64,000 bases of DNA from Nitrospira sp. ST-bin5 (GTDB taxonomy: Bacteria > Nitrospirota > Nitrospiria > Nitrospirales > Nitrospiraceae): NCBI GenBank assembly GCA_002083555.1, contig MSXN01000022.1, positions 125,625 through 189,624 of the forward strand, given 5' to 3'. Every line of letters begins with the position of its first letter. Position 1 is the stretch's first letter. The notes beneath the pieces were generated by a model. It did no database searches. It was given only the letters and a program-made list of their open reading frames with translations, and had not been told where the DNA came from. The position numbers and the translations under genes are program-made. This document shows positions 1-8,145 of the stretch, piece by piece.

Positions 1-2
1 AT

Positions 3-158
3 GGCAAGGGAGGGGTTCCAAACCCGAATGCCGGCGCGCTGCTCCACGAGCACTTCCAAGAACTCGACAAGAATCGAGACGGCTCGATCGATCCGTTTGA
101 GCGGGCCTTGGGCCGGCTCGATCTTGATCGCGATCTCGCAGATCGCCAGTGGCAGTAA
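3..158 (+). CDS. EF-hand domain protein, C-terminal part
   Basis: Only the last 51 codons are in the window; the reading frame is open through the left edge. The translation carries a complete 12-residue EF-hand calcium-binding loop, DKNRDGSIDPFE, with acidic or Asn ligands at positions 1, 3, 5 and 9, Gly at 6, Ile at 8 and the final Glu at 12, flanked by helix-like segments (HEHFQEL before, RALGRLDL after). It ends at TAA. A competing ORF in frame 1 (1 to 198) has an Arg/Ser-rich composition and no motif, so I treat it as a shadow. The full protein is probably a small exported calcium-binding or EF-hand repeat protein; this is inference because the N-terminus is missing. Confidence 0.7.
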   Translation, partial: GKGGVPNPNAGALLHEHFQELDKNRDGSIDPFERALGRLDLDRDLADRQWQ

Positions 159-239
159 ATCTGCAATTGCTTCAGGAAAATCTTCCGGCCACCGATAGAG
201 GTATTAGGTATGCGTAGCAGGCATGACAGGGAGGGATGG

Positions 240-476
240 ATGCGGACCGGACTCTGCGTGGCGGTACTCCTCAGTTTCGGGTGTGCGGGAACTCCCGCCG
301 CTACGACCAACAACCTGGCGGAGACCTCTCCCCAGGATCCGTGCGCCTCTCGCCTGCAACAGTCTGACCGTGGCGATATCCGTGGGCGTTCCTGCCACGA
401 TCAACATGCCTGGTGGAATGACGTCGGTAATGCGCTGAGTGGTGCCGCCACGGCGGTTCGACTCCCACGCCCGTAG
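240..476 (+). CDS. small predicted lipoprotein, unknown function
   Basis: A 78-residue protein whose N-terminus (MRTGLCVAVLLSFGC) is a short signal peptide ending in a lipobox-like LSFGC, so the mature protein would be lipidated at Cys15. The rest is short, polar and contains two further Cys; no family is recognised. The ATG at 240 is preceded by an AGGGAGGG Shine-Dalgarno about 5 bases upstream. An in-frame ATG at 210 would add ten charged residues before the signal and looks less likely. Overlapping frames show no comparable signal. It stands alone between the EF-hand gene and the TVP38 operon. Confidence 0.45.
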   Translation: MRTGLCVAVLLSFGCAGTPAATTNNLAETSPQDPCASRLQQSDRGDIRGRSCHDQHAWWNDVGNALSGAATAVRLPRP

Positions 477-709
477 ATTTGCACGCAGAACCGGCCGGTC
501 AGGCCAGACCCCTTCCCTCGAGCAGGCTCCTCTGACTTTGGTCCGTTGTCCTCATTCTGTTTCAGCCACCCACATCCAGATACCAACCCCGTCCGTACCT
601 CTTCATAGCGATCATGTGCGGCTTGGTCTGCGCCCCTCTTGTAAGAAACCGGCTGCGGCGTCGACTATACGGGCAGGTTGTTCCATTGACAGACCTGGGA
701 GGAGTCCCC

Positions 710-1447
710 ATGATACTCGACGAAGCCGCTATGACTAGCCAAGCGCCGACGACCAACCCATCCCAGCAATCAAACGGAAGCAAGTTCGCCATGATGGCAG
801 GCATCGTCCTGGCTATCGGACTGTTTTTCTACTTCGACCTGGGAAGGGTTCTGTCTCTGGACGCCTTAAAAAGTAATCGTGACCATTTGCTGGCCTTCAC
901 CGAGGCGAATTATGCGACGGCGGTCGGTCTCTTTATCCTTGCCTATATCGTGGTGACGGGCTTGTCCCTGCCGGGGGCGGTCATTCTGACGCTGGCCGGA
1001 GGATTTCTGTTTGGTAGTGTCCTGGGCACCCTCTTTGTGAACCTTGGCGCGACGACCGGGGCGACGCTGGCCTTCCTAACGGCGCGCTATCTGTTGCGCG
1101 ACTGGGTGGAGGAGAAGTTTGGGAAGTGGCTGGGACCCGTTCAGCAGGGCTTTACCAACAATGCGTTCAGTTATCTGATGACATTGCGTCTGATTCCCTT
1201 GTTCCCGTTCTTCGTAGTGAATTTAGTCTCCGGCCTCACCCGTATGAACGTGGGAACCTATATTGCGGCAACGGCGCTGGGTATTATTCCGGGTTCGTTC
1301 GTCTATGCCTACGCTGGCCGGCAGTTGGGAACGATCAACTCCTTGAAGGAAATCGCCTCGCCGAATGTCATTGGAGCCTTTGTGCTGTTGGGGCTGTTGG
1401 CCCTCATTCCGACGGTCTATAAGAAACTTAGAGGAGCGCGAGGATGA
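710..1447 (+). CDS. TVP38/TMEM64 (SNARE-associated/DedA-like) membrane protein
   Basis: A 245-residue polytopic inner-membrane protein. The family signatures are visible: LSLPGAVILTLAGGFLFG near residues 84-101, RLIPLFPFFVVNLVSG near 158-173, and GIIPGSFVYAYAG near 189-201, a pattern shared with DedA-type half-transporters. The chosen ATG has GGGAGGAG about 6 bases upstream; an upstream in-frame ATG at 614 adds a hydrophilic Arg-rich stretch with no ribosome site. The stop overlaps the start of the next gene (ATGA), so the two are translationally coupled. TVP38 proteins are often adjacent or fused to MerA-like flavoprotein oxidoreductases, which supports a functional pair. The substrate is unknown; lipid or small-molecule transport is inferred from the superfamily. 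Confidence 0.9.
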   Translation: MILDEAAMTSQAPTTNPSQQSNGSKFAMMAGIVLAIGLFFYFDLGRVLSLDALKSNRDHLLAFTEANYATAVGLFILAYIVVTGLSLPGAVILTLAGGFLFGSVLGTLFVNLGATTGATLAFLTARYLLRDWVEEKFGKWLGPVQQGFTNNAFSYLMTLRLIPLFPFFVVNLVSGLTRMNVGTYIAATALGIIPGSFVYAYAGRQLGTINSLKEIASPNVIGAFVLLGLLALIPTVYKKLRGARG

Positions 1448-2997
1448 GTCAGCAAGATGAGAGCCTGATGCTGCCGGACGATGAGCATAATCAGCGGCTT
1501 GTCGCCAATGTGCATCCTGCTGGCTGGGTCAATCCGGAGCCGTCCGGTCGCTACAACATGGTAGTCATCGGGGCTGGGACAGCCGGCTTAATCACGGCTG
1601 TCATCGCCGCGAGCTTGGGCGCGAAGGTCGCGCTGATCGAAAAGCATCTGATGGGCGGAGATTGTCTGAATGTGGGCTGTGTACCGTCAAAGGGAGTCAT
1701 TCGCGCCGCGCGGGCCTGGGCTGATCTCAGGAAGGCCGAGGAATTCGGTATTCATATTCCACCCGGAGTGAAGTACGACTTCGGGGCTGCGATGGCCCGG
1801 ATGCGCAAACTGCGGGCTCGGATCAGCCACAACGACGCGGCACAGCGTTATAGCAAGTTGGGAGTCGATGTCTACATCGGCAGCGGACGGTTTGCCGGCC
1901 TTGATTCGATTCAGGTCGAAGGGCCGGCCGGCAAGCGCTCGCTGAAGTTTGTGAAAGCGGCGATTTGCACCGGCGCGCGCGCTTCCGCGCCACAGATTCC
2001 CGGGCTGCAAGAGGCGGGCTATCTCACCAATGAAACGGTGTTTTCTCTCACGGAGTTGCCGCCACGCCTCGCGGTGATCGGCGCGGGGCCGATCGGGTGC
2101 GAGTTAGCGCAATCGTTTGCCCGGTTTGGCAGCCAGGTCTCTTTGATCGAAGCCCAGCACGGCATTCTGCCGAATGAGGATCGAGATGCGGCACAGATCG
2201 TGGAACAGCAGATGGTGAAGGATGGGGTGCAACTCCTCTGTTGCGGCAAAGATCTGAAGGTCAGCAGGGCGGACGGCGTGAAGCGTCTCACGGTTGATTC
2301 CCATGGCCAACAGTACAACGTGGCGGTCGATGAAATTCTGGTGGGTGTTGGCCGCACTGCGAATGTGGAAGGGCTGGGGCTGGATGCGGTCGGGGTCGAG
2401 TTCGATCAGAATGGGGTCAAGGTGAATGGCCGGTTACAGACCAGCAACCCGCGCATCTTCGCGGCGGGGGATGTTTGTTCCCGCCACAAATTTACCCACG
2501 CCGCCGATGCGATGGCGCAGATCGTGATCCAAAATGCCCTGTTTCCCCATCCGTTCGGTTTGGGCTATGCCAGCGTGGATTCGCTGATCATGCCCTGGTG
2601 CACGTTCACAGAGCCGGAGATTGCACACGTCGGGATGTATGAGAAGGATGCGAAGGAGAAAGGGATCGAGGTCGAAACCTATACGTTCAAGCTGGATGAA
2701 GTCGATCGTGCCATCCTTGACGGCGAAGACGAAGGATTTGCGCGGGTCCACATTCAAAAGGGTTCGGACAAGATCCTGGGAGCGACGATTGTGGCAGCGC
2801 ATGCCGGCGAGATGATCAGCGAATTCTCCGTGCTGATGAAAGCCGGTCTCGGGGCGAAGACGATTGCCGGAACCATCCATCCCTATCCCACCCAGGCGGA
2901 GGTCAATAAGAAGGTCGTGAATCTCTGGCGCAAGGCACACTTCACGCAGGCGACCAGGAATCGGCTCATCAAACTCTTTGTCTGGATGAGGAGGTAG
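1444..2997 (+). CDS. FAD-dependent pyridine nucleotide-disulfide oxidoreductase (MerA-like)
   Basis: A 517-residue class I flavoprotein disulfide reductase. Visible elements in order: FAD-binding GAGTAG (43-48), redox-active disulfide GGDCLNVGCVPSK (Cys74 and Cys79), NAD(P)-binding GAGPIG (213-218), second FAD contact FAAGDVC (around 339-345), and a C-terminal dimerisation domain with HPYPTQAE (479-486), where family members place a catalytic His or Tyr and Glu. The length exceeds a typical 460-residue lipoamide dehydrogenase because of an N-terminal extension of about 35 residues. No heavy-metal-binding N-terminal domain and no C-terminal CC pair of true mercuric reductase is seen, so mercury is not supported as substrate. 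It is coupled to the upstream TVP38 gene by a 4-base overlap. Confidence 0.92.
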   Translation: MSQQDESLMLPDDEHNQRLVANVHPAGWVNPEPSGRYNMVVIGAGTAGLITAVIAASLGAKVALIEKHLMGGDCLNVGCVPSKGVIRAARAWADLRKAEEFGIHIPPGVKYDFGAAMARMRKLRARISHNDAAQRYSKLGVDVYIGSGRFAGLDSIQVEGPAGKRSLKFVKAAICTGARASAPQIPGLQEAGYLTNETVFSLTELPPRLAVIGAGPIGCELAQSFARFGSQVSLIEAQHGILPNEDRDAAQIVEQQMVKDGVQLLCCGKDLKVSRADGVKRLTVDSHGQQYNVAVDEILVGVGRTANVEGLGLDAVGVEFDQNGVKVNGRLQTSNPRIFAAGDVCSRHKFTHAADAMAQIVIQNALFPHPFGLGYASVDSLIMPWCTFTEPEIAHVGMYEKDAKEKGIEVETYTFKLDEVDRAILDGEDEGFARVHIQKGSDKILGATIVAAHAGEMISEFSVLMKAGLGAKTIAGTIHPYPTQAEVNKKVVNLWRKAHFTQATRNRLIKLFVWMRR

Positions 2998-3009
2998 GAG
3001 AGGAACGGC

Positions 3010-3762
3010 ATGACGGCCTTGCAGAGGGTGGTGTCGCTCACGGTTCTGATCTCAGGCGGCCTCGGTGGTCAGGTAATGTCCTGGGGGCAATCTGCGCCGG
3101 TCATCGAGGTTGGAAAGTTCTCCTCGGATCAGCCCGGGACAGGCCTTCCTGGCGGCTGGAAGCCCCTGACGTTCAAGAAGATTCCGAAGCAGACGGAATA
3201 TGCGCTAATGAAAGATGGTGAACAGGTGGTGGTGAAGGCCACGAGTGACGCTTCAGCCTCCGGGCTGACGAAGGAAGTGGCCATCAATCCCAAAGACTAT
3301 CCTATTGTCCGCTGGCGCTGGAAGGTCGAGAATCTGCTTCAGCATAGCGACGTGAGCCGGAAGGACGGGGACGATTACCCGGCCCGGCTCTATATTACGT
3401 TTGCCTATGATCCCGGCCATGTGAGCTTCGGGAGGAAGTTGAAGTACAAAGCGGGCCGGGCGCTCTTCGGCGACATTCCCATCGGAGCGTTGAACTATAT
3501 TTGGGAAACCAAGACGCCGGTTGGCACGATTGTCGAGAATGCCTATACGGACTTTGCTCAGATGATTGTGGTCGAAAGCGGATCGTCGAAAGTGGGGATG
3601 TGGGTAGAAGAGGAGCGGAATATCTATGAAGACTACAAAAAGGCGTTCGGCGAAGAGCCTCCGTTGATCAATGGGGTCGCGATCATGAGTGATACGGACA
3701 ATACCAAGGAGAGGGCGGTCGCGTTCTATGGGGATATTGAATTCAGGAAGACGGCAAAGTAA
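3010..3762 (+). CDS. DUF3047 domain exported protein
   Basis: A 250-residue protein with an N-terminal signal segment (about the first 27 residues, ending near WGQSAP) followed by a DUF3047-type domain. The family features I recognise are PIVRWRWKVENLL near 97-109, the ARLYITFAYD strand and the IWETKTPVGTIVENAYTDF block in the middle. The role of the family is unknown; a periplasmic beta-rich binding fold is plausible. It starts 12 bases after the oxidoreductase stop with GGAGAGG upstream, so it is the third gene of the TVP38 operon. Confidence 0.85.
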   Translation: MTALQRVVSLTVLISGGLGGQVMSWGQSAPVIEVGKFSSDQPGTGLPGGWKPLTFKKIPKQTEYALMKDGEQVVVKATSDASASGLTKEVAINPKDYPIVRWRWKVENLLQHSDVSRKDGDDYPARLYITFAYDPGHVSFGRKLKYKAGRALFGDIPIGALNYIWETKTPVGTIVENAYTDFAQMIVVESGSSKVGMWVEEERNIYEDYKKAFGEEPPLINGVAIMSDTDNTKERAVAFYGDIEFRKTAK

Positions 3763-3786
3763 TCGATAGCCGGTTCCGGACAAAGC

Positions 3787-3817
3787 AAAAGGGGCCGGCC
3801 TGTACAGGGCCGGCCCC
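3787..3817 (-). terminator. rho-independent terminator
   Basis: A perfect 10-base-pair GC stem (GGGGCCGGCC / GGCCGGCCCC) with a 7-base loop. On the minus strand the stem is followed by TTTTGCTTTG, so it terminates the minus-strand gene ending at 3866. It may also block read-through from the convergent DUF3047 gene, although that side lacks a T-run. Confidence 0.8.
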
Positions 3818-3865
3818 CCTCGAGGACCGTTCCGCACCCGGGTGGGTGCGCGGATTCAAACATCG

Positions 3866-4273
3866 TTACTGCACGGAATTCGCGAAGCCACCCCGCGTGA
3901 TTTCGGCGCGGACCGTGTCCCCGACCTTCTTCTGCTTGATGTGTTTCGTCCCCTGGCCGACATACAGTTTCACCTGATTGCCTTCGTAGTCTTCAACAAT
4001 GTACGCATTACCATCCACTTGCTTGAGCGTCCCGCCTACGGTCTTCCAGGCCGGACCCGGCTTTGAGTCGTGCTCGCCTGCCCTCGGCGCATGGCCAACT
4101 TCAGGAATATGGCCGGTAGACGAGGCGGCAGCTGCGGCAGAAGAATGGTGCATGCCGGACGACTTCTTCTTCGCCTCTTTATCTTTGGCCAACGCCGGCG
4201 CAGCGGCCAACGCCACCATGGCGAGGGCGGCAACAGCGATCGTCATCATGGGGCTCTTCATCTGGCTCTTCAT
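3866..4273 (-). CDS. exported small protein with C-terminal beta domain, unknown
   Basis: A 135-residue protein with a clear signal peptide (MKSQMKSPMMTIAVAALAMV ... APALA, cleavage near residue 25-27), a Lys/Ser/Ala/His-rich linker, and a C-terminal section of about 50 residues (VGGTLKQVDGNAYIVEDYEG onward). The latter reads like a small beta-barrel that binds a ligand or metal and ends in RAEITRGG. The ATG has AAGGAGG 6 bases upstream; longer in-frame starts lack a ribosome site. Similar proteins with an 'EDYEGNEVRLHV'-like repeat occur widely in Nitrospira by my recollection. The role is not known. It is monocistronic, with its own terminator. Confidence 0.75.
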   Translation of the reverse strand: MKSQMKSPMMTIAVAALAMVALAAAPALAKDKEAKKKSSGMHHSSAAAAASSTGHIPEVGHAPRAGEHDSKPGPAWKTVGGTLKQVDGNAYIVEDYEGNQVKLYVGQGTKHIKQKKVGDTVRAEITRGGFANSVQ

Positions 4274-4516
4274 CGACAACCTCCTTAGAAATGAACGGTG
4301 CATAGTTCTTGGTTTGCCATACAGCAAGGCACATGCCGAAAGCGGGCTGTCGAGGACTTCCTGGAGAAACAATAGGTTAGGATGTGGTTCTAAGGAGGGA
4401 CACGTAGACCGCATGGTGAGGGGAAAAAAAACGGCCGTAGCCCGTGCAAATCTGATCAGGATGACAGCATATGGCGCCGGTCGGTATGTGTGTAATCGGA
4501 TGGGGTTATAGCCAGA

Positions 4517-5497
4517 ATGGGCGTCCTTCAGACACTCTATGCTCCGGTCCGTAACCTCCTTAGAGGCAAACCGTTACTGGCCGTCTTTCAGGTGTGTTTG
4601 CGCTGCAACTCGAATTGCGGGTACTGCGATCTGCCGCTCAACCAAGGCCGTTATGAAATGACCAGAGATGAGATCCGGCGGGTCTTCACCGGGCTCTACC
4701 GGGACGGAGTGCGCATGGTTTTCCTCCAGGGCGGGGAGCCGTTGCTCCGCCGCGACCTGCCGGAGATTATCGAGGACCTTGCCGCCTTAGGCTTCTTCAT
4801 CACCCTCATCACCAACGGCACAAAGTTGACGCCACCGCTGCTGGACAGAATGGCGCCGCATCGGGTGACGATATCCGTGAGCCTGGATACGCTGGATCGT
4901 GAACGGTATCGGCAGATTCGCGGAGCCGATCAACTTGATCAGGTGCGTGAGGGGATCGCGCTGCTCCGTGAGTATCCCCATCAGAAGTGTCTGGTGTGCA
5001 TTGTGAGCGAACTGAATCGAGCCGAGGTTCCCGCGGTCGTCCGATTTGCAACGGAGCAAGGATTTCTGCCGGTAGTCGGCGCCTATCATTGGGAGGTGGG
5101 ACTGTACGGGAAGAAGGATCCGGCGTTGATGTACGAGCGGCAGCAGGCCGGCATGCTCTTCCAGCAGTTGCTCGATGAGGCGCTGATCCCATCGGGATCA
5201 CTGAAGCGCTTTACTCAAGACAATGTTCGCTGGTTGCAGGGGCATGATTTGGAGCCCTGTGATGCGGGGCGCTATAGTATCGCCATCGATGCGTCCGGCA
5301 ACGTGGCGCCCTGTCTCTCCTTGCCCTGTTCCGGGAATCTGCTGACGGCCTCCTTGAGTGACATTCTCGCAGGGTTCGATCGGGACAGGATTGCGAGCTG
5401 TTCGGGAAGATCATCCTGCAATCGGCTCGACAGCCGGATTGTCGGATCGATTGTGCGGCATCCACTCACAGCGCTGCGCACGCCGGTCACGTTGTGA
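4517..5497 (+). CDS. radical SAM protein with C-terminal auxiliary-cluster cysteines
   Basis: A 326-residue radical SAM enzyme. The canonical CxxxCxxC motif is CNSNCGYC (Cys30, Cys34, Cys37), followed by the GGEP-like FLQGGEPLLR and ITNGT motifs of the SAM-binding barrel. Cysteines at about 248, 266, 271, 295 and 301 in the last 80 residues look like a SPASM/twitch auxiliary iron-sulfur region. The closest general resemblance is to PqqE/NirJ-type peptide- or cofactor-modifying enzymes; it does not show the ArsS sequence pattern. The next gene overlaps its stop through a possible GTG start, placing it first in a four-gene operon with DUF547, ferritin-like and glycosyltransferase genes. The substrate is unknown. 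Confidence 0.9.
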   Translation: MGVLQTLYAPVRNLLRGKPLLAVFQVCLRCNSNCGYCDLPLNQGRYEMTRDEIRRVFTGLYRDGVRMVFLQGGEPLLRRDLPEIIEDLAALGFFITLITNGTKLTPPLLDRMAPHRVTISVSLDTLDRERYRQIRGADQLDQVREGIALLREYPHQKCLVCIVSELNRAEVPAVVRFATEQGFLPVVGAYHWEVGLYGKKDPALMYERQQAGMLFQQLLDEALIPSGSLKRFTQDNVRWLQGHDLEPCDAGRYSIAIDASGNVAPCLSLPCSGNLLTASLSDILAGFDRDRIASCSGRSSCNRLDSRIVGSIVRHPLTALRTPVTL

Positions 5498-5517
5498 GGG
5501 GCACAGGAGGGGTTGCG

Positions 5518-6288
5518 ATGAGAGTCGCGATGATTGTTCTCATTGCGGTGCTGGGCGGTTGTTCGACGGTGCCCACGAATTACCGCCCAGCCATGCCTTT
5601 GGCCCCTGGAGAATACTCTCATCAGCCGTTCGATCAGGTATTGCAGGCGCATGTGCGGGACGGGGTGGTGGACTATCCGGCTATTCTGAATGACCGGCGG
5701 TTCGCGCAGTATCTGGATCACTTGGACCGTGTCGATCCGAATAGTCTGCCGAAAGACGATCGATTGGCGCTCTGGATCAATACCTATAACGCCTACGCCA
5801 TCAAGGGGATCTTGGACGGCTATTCTCCAGGGACGTGGGTCGGGCGCTATCGGTACTTCATCGGGCGGACCTATCGCGTGGGAGGCGCCGCTCTCAATCT
5901 CTACGATCTGGAACGGGACATTCTTATTGCGCAATTTCACGATCCGCGGATGCACTTTGCCATCGTCTGTGCGTCCGCGTCCTGTCCCAGGTTACAGCCG
6001 CGGGCCTACACAGGCGCGGAGTTGAATCAGCAACTTGACCAGGGAGCCCGCGAGTTCATCAACGATCCCGCCAGAAACCGATTCGACCGGGCAAACCGGG
6101 TCGCGTACCTGTCGAAAGTTTTCGACTGGTTCACGGAAGATTTCGAAGTCCAGGCCGGATCGCTGCAACGGTATATTGCGCGATACGTAAGCGATCCCGT
6201 GCTTGCGCAGGAGCTGGCGACGGTGCCCTATCGTATCGAGTTTCTCGACTATGACTGGAGCCTGAACGGTCCCCTACCCCGGAGGTAA
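5518..6288 (+). CDS. DUF547 domain lipoprotein
   Basis: A 256-residue lipoprotein: the N-terminus MRVAMIVLIAVLGGC ends in lipobox LGGC (Cys15). The body is a DUF547 domain, seen in LALWINTYNAYAIKGIL, VGGAALNLYDLER, and the block HFAIVCASASCPRL with its invariant CxSxSCP-like cysteines. DUF547 domains have a thiol-protease-like or transglutaminase-like fold with unknown substrate. The ATG at 5518 has AGGAGG about 9 bases upstream; a GTG at 5494 overlapping the previous stop would add eight residues. It is second in the radical SAM operon. DUF547 genes are often near TIGR04283 glycosyltransferases, as here. Confidence 0.88.
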   Translation: MRVAMIVLIAVLGGCSTVPTNYRPAMPLAPGEYSHQPFDQVLQAHVRDGVVDYPAILNDRRFAQYLDHLDRVDPNSLPKDDRLALWINTYNAYAIKGILDGYSPGTWVGRYRYFIGRTYRVGGAALNLYDLERDILIAQFHDPRMHFAIVCASASCPRLQPRAYTGAELNQQLDQGAREFINDPARNRFDRANRVAYLSKVFDWFTEDFEVQAGSLQRYIARYVSDPVLAQELATVPYRIEFLDYDWSLNGPLPRR

Positions 6289-6291
6289 TCT

Positions 6292-6936
6292 GTGCTGGTA
6301 GCGCCTGATGAGAAAGTTCCGATCGCGCGGCTGCTGACGTTCCTTGAACATGGTGAACGGATGGCGCACGACTGTGCGCAGGCGCAGGCTGTCTTGGCGC
6401 CGGACGCGCCGTCGCGCCGGTTCCTCGTCAGCCAGGCCCGGCAGGAGGCGGCGCATGCGTTCGTGTTTCAGGGGGCGATTGCCTGGCTCGCGCCCAAACA
6501 TCTGGGCGACGCGCCATTTCTTCCGGCCTTGGAAGCGTATCGGGAAAAACTCGATGACGCGCTGGCCCGCCAGGACCTGTTCGAAACGTTTCTGGCCGAG
6601 CAGGTCATTCTCGAAGGATTGGGAGAGGCGATTCTGACACGCATCGAGGAAGGGTTGGTGAAACGGGCGGCACCGTTCGGGCGGCTGCGGCGCATCCTGC
6701 TACAGCAAGAAGAAGCCCATCATGGCTTCGGCCGTCGTATGCTGGAACGGGCGATGGGTGACGGTCGCATCGGTGCTGTGACCCTGAGCCGTCGTGCGCA
6801 GGACTATCTTGCGCTGACCGATCAGATGGTGCTGACGCTGAGCGATTTGTTCGAAACCATCGACGAAGATCCCGCAGTCTGGGCACAGGATGTCCGGAAG
6901 TTTCTGCCATCATGGTTAGCCGAGGCACCGGCATGA
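6292..6936 (+). CDS. ferritin-like di-iron protein
   Basis: A 214-residue, largely helical protein with paired di-iron ligand motifs: ARQEAAH (Glu52, His55), Glu103 in FLAEQVILEG, and QEEAHHGF (Glu140/Glu141 with His143/His144). A first-helix Glu (19 or 22) would complete the E, ExxH, E, ExxH set of ferritin-like four-helix bundles. It resembles single-domain rubrerythrin-like or R2-like oxidases rather than cage ferritins. Translation starts at GTG, with GGAGG 6 bases upstream inside the end of the previous gene; no better ATG exists near the conserved start. It overlaps the next gene by ATGA. It is probably an oxidase or oxygenase acting with the radical SAM enzyme; the substrate is unknown. 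Confidence 0.8.
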   Translation: MLVAPDEKVPIARLLTFLEHGERMAHDCAQAQAVLAPDAPSRRFLVSQARQEAAHAFVFQGAIAWLAPKHLGDAPFLPALEAYREKLDDALARQDLFETFLAEQVILEGLGEAILTRIEEGLVKRAAPFGRLRRILLQQEEAHHGFGRRMLERAMGDGRIGAVTLSRRAQDYLALTDQMVLTLSDLFETIDEDPAVWAQDVRKFLPSWLAEAPA

Positions 6937-7610
6937 TCTCCGTCATCATTCCGGCCTACAACGAAGAGAAGGCCTTGCCGGCGACGCTTCGTGCCCTCTT
7001 TACTCAGCACGGGGATTTCGAAACGATCGTCGTTGACGGTGGAGGTTGTGATCGAACAGTTGGGGTTGCCCGTTCATTTCCAGCGGTGCAGGTCATCACG
7101 GCTTCCAAAGGTCGCGCCCTTCAAATGAATGCCGGCGCCAAACTGGCGACCGGCGAATGGCTGCTCTTTCTCCACGCCGATACGGTATTGCCGCCCGGCG
7201 CCATCCAACGATTGATTGATATGGAGTCGGATGCCGCCGTCCGGGCCGGTGGGTTTATGCACCAGTTTTCGGGTGACGACTGGCGGTTGAAGGCGATTTC
7301 ATTCTTGGACAACTTCCGCTGTATCCGCAGCCGGATCATCTACGGCGATCAAGCGCTCTTTGTCCGCCGCGTCCTGTTCGAACAACTCGGTGGATTCCCG
7401 AACCAGCCGATTCTTGAAGACGTCGCTTTCTGTGAGCGGCTGATCAAGGTCACGATCCCGCTGTTGCTCTCTCCGCCCGTCGTCACCGACGCACGGAAGT
7501 TTTTGAAGATGGGTGTCTGGAGAAGCTTTCTCCGCGTCCTCCTCATCATCCTCCATGTCGAATTCCGTCTGCCCATCCTCCCCAGAGCCTTCTTTCAGGA
7601 TATTCGCTAA
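6933..7610 (+). CDS. family 2 glycosyltransferase, TIGR04283 type
   Basis: A 225-residue GT-A fold glycosyltransferase. Visible motifs: ISVIIPAYNEE at the N-terminus, DGGGCDRT (35-42), KGRALQMNAG, the metal-binding LHADT (80-84) and, later, GDQALFVRR and the acidic LEDVAFCERL. This order and the ending VVTDARKF followed by GVWRSFL match the TIGR04283 family, named for arsenosugar biosynthesis gene neighbourhoods. The ATGA overlap with the ferritin-like gene fixes the start; an in-frame ATG 21 bases earlier is less likely. It is last in the operon. Confidence 0.88.
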   Translation: MISVIIPAYNEEKALPATLRALFTQHGDFETIVVDGGGCDRTVGVARSFPAVQVITASKGRALQMNAGAKLATGEWLLFLHADTVLPPGAIQRLIDMESDAAVRAGGFMHQFSGDDWRLKAISFLDNFRCIRSRIIYGDQALFVRRVLFEQLGGFPNQPILEDVAFCERLIKVTIPLLLSPPVVTDARKFLKMGVWRSFLRVLLIILHVEFRLPILPRAFFQDIR

Positions 7611-7616
7611 AGCCGA

Positions 7617-7647
7617 TTGTTTACCTTTCCCATGCTCCCTCGTCTAA
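7617..7647 (+). promoter_or_regulatory. ECF-type promoter, site A
   Basis: TTGTTTAC, 16 bases, then CGTCTAA. The same two boxes with identical 16-base spacing occur before the sigma factor gene (site C) and before the gene at 9759 (site B). The -10-like box ends 30 bases before the ATG at 7678. Confidence 0.7.
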
Positions 7648-7677
7648 CCCATCAAACAGGGTTGGAAGGAGGGGGCT

Positions 7678-8118
7678 ATGCGACAGGTTTCTGCACAAAC
7701 AAGCGTATGTATTCTCTCAGGTGTTCTGCTGCTATCCGGGTGCACATCAACCTTGGTTCGTGACGATGTGAAGCGAACGGCCGGACTGGACGGTTATTGT
7801 GCCGGAAGCGAGTGGGTGGACGATTCGTCGCTCGCGGTATTGCCGGTGCCGGTGGTTGCTTTTTTCGTGCCGCACTTCAATCTTCATAGATTGACCAGTG
7901 AACCGTATCTGAGCCGCTGCGGGGCCTCGACGCGGGTGGTCAACCGAGAGGTGTCGGTGAACACAGCGGCGTGCCTCCCAACCGGATTGACGAGAATTAT
8001 CACCCTTGGCGTCTGGCAATGGTGTCCGGCCCGTGTCGCCTGGTCGGCAGACGTGTTGGCGGACGGATCGAGGCCGGCGGGATTGCAAACGAACGGGCTG
8101 CCTGCATCGAAATCGTAA
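7678..8118 (+). CDS. lipoprotein, unknown function
   Basis: A 146-residue lipoprotein with signal peptide and lipobox LLSGC (Cys22). The mature part has conserved-looking cysteines in LDGYCAGSEW, YLSRCGAS, TAACLP and WQWCPA, suggesting two disulfides in the periplasm, and a hydrophobic VLPVPVVAFFVPHFNLH segment. I do not recognise the family. The start has AAGGAGGGGG immediately upstream. The gene lies directly downstream of promoter site A and 27 bases before the DUF5666 gene, so the two are probably one transcript. Confidence 0.75.
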   Translation: MRQVSAQTSVCILSGVLLLSGCTSTLVRDDVKRTAGLDGYCAGSEWVDDSSLAVLPVPVVAFFVPHFNLHRLTSEPYLSRCGASTRVVNREVSVNTAACLPTGLTRIITLGVWQWCPARVAWSADVLADGSRPAGLQTNGLPASKS

Positions 8119-8145
8119 CCATTCAATATTCACAGGAGTCAGGCA

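Noticed and set aside
1..198. 65-residue ORF starting at base 1
   Set aside because: Low-information Ser/Arg-rich translation; frame 3 over the same bases encodes a perfect EF-hand loop.
1444..2997. Mercuric reductase (merA)
   Set aside because: The fold and active-site disulfide match, but the N-terminal metal-binding domain, the C-terminal vicinal Cys pair and any mer neighbours are missing.
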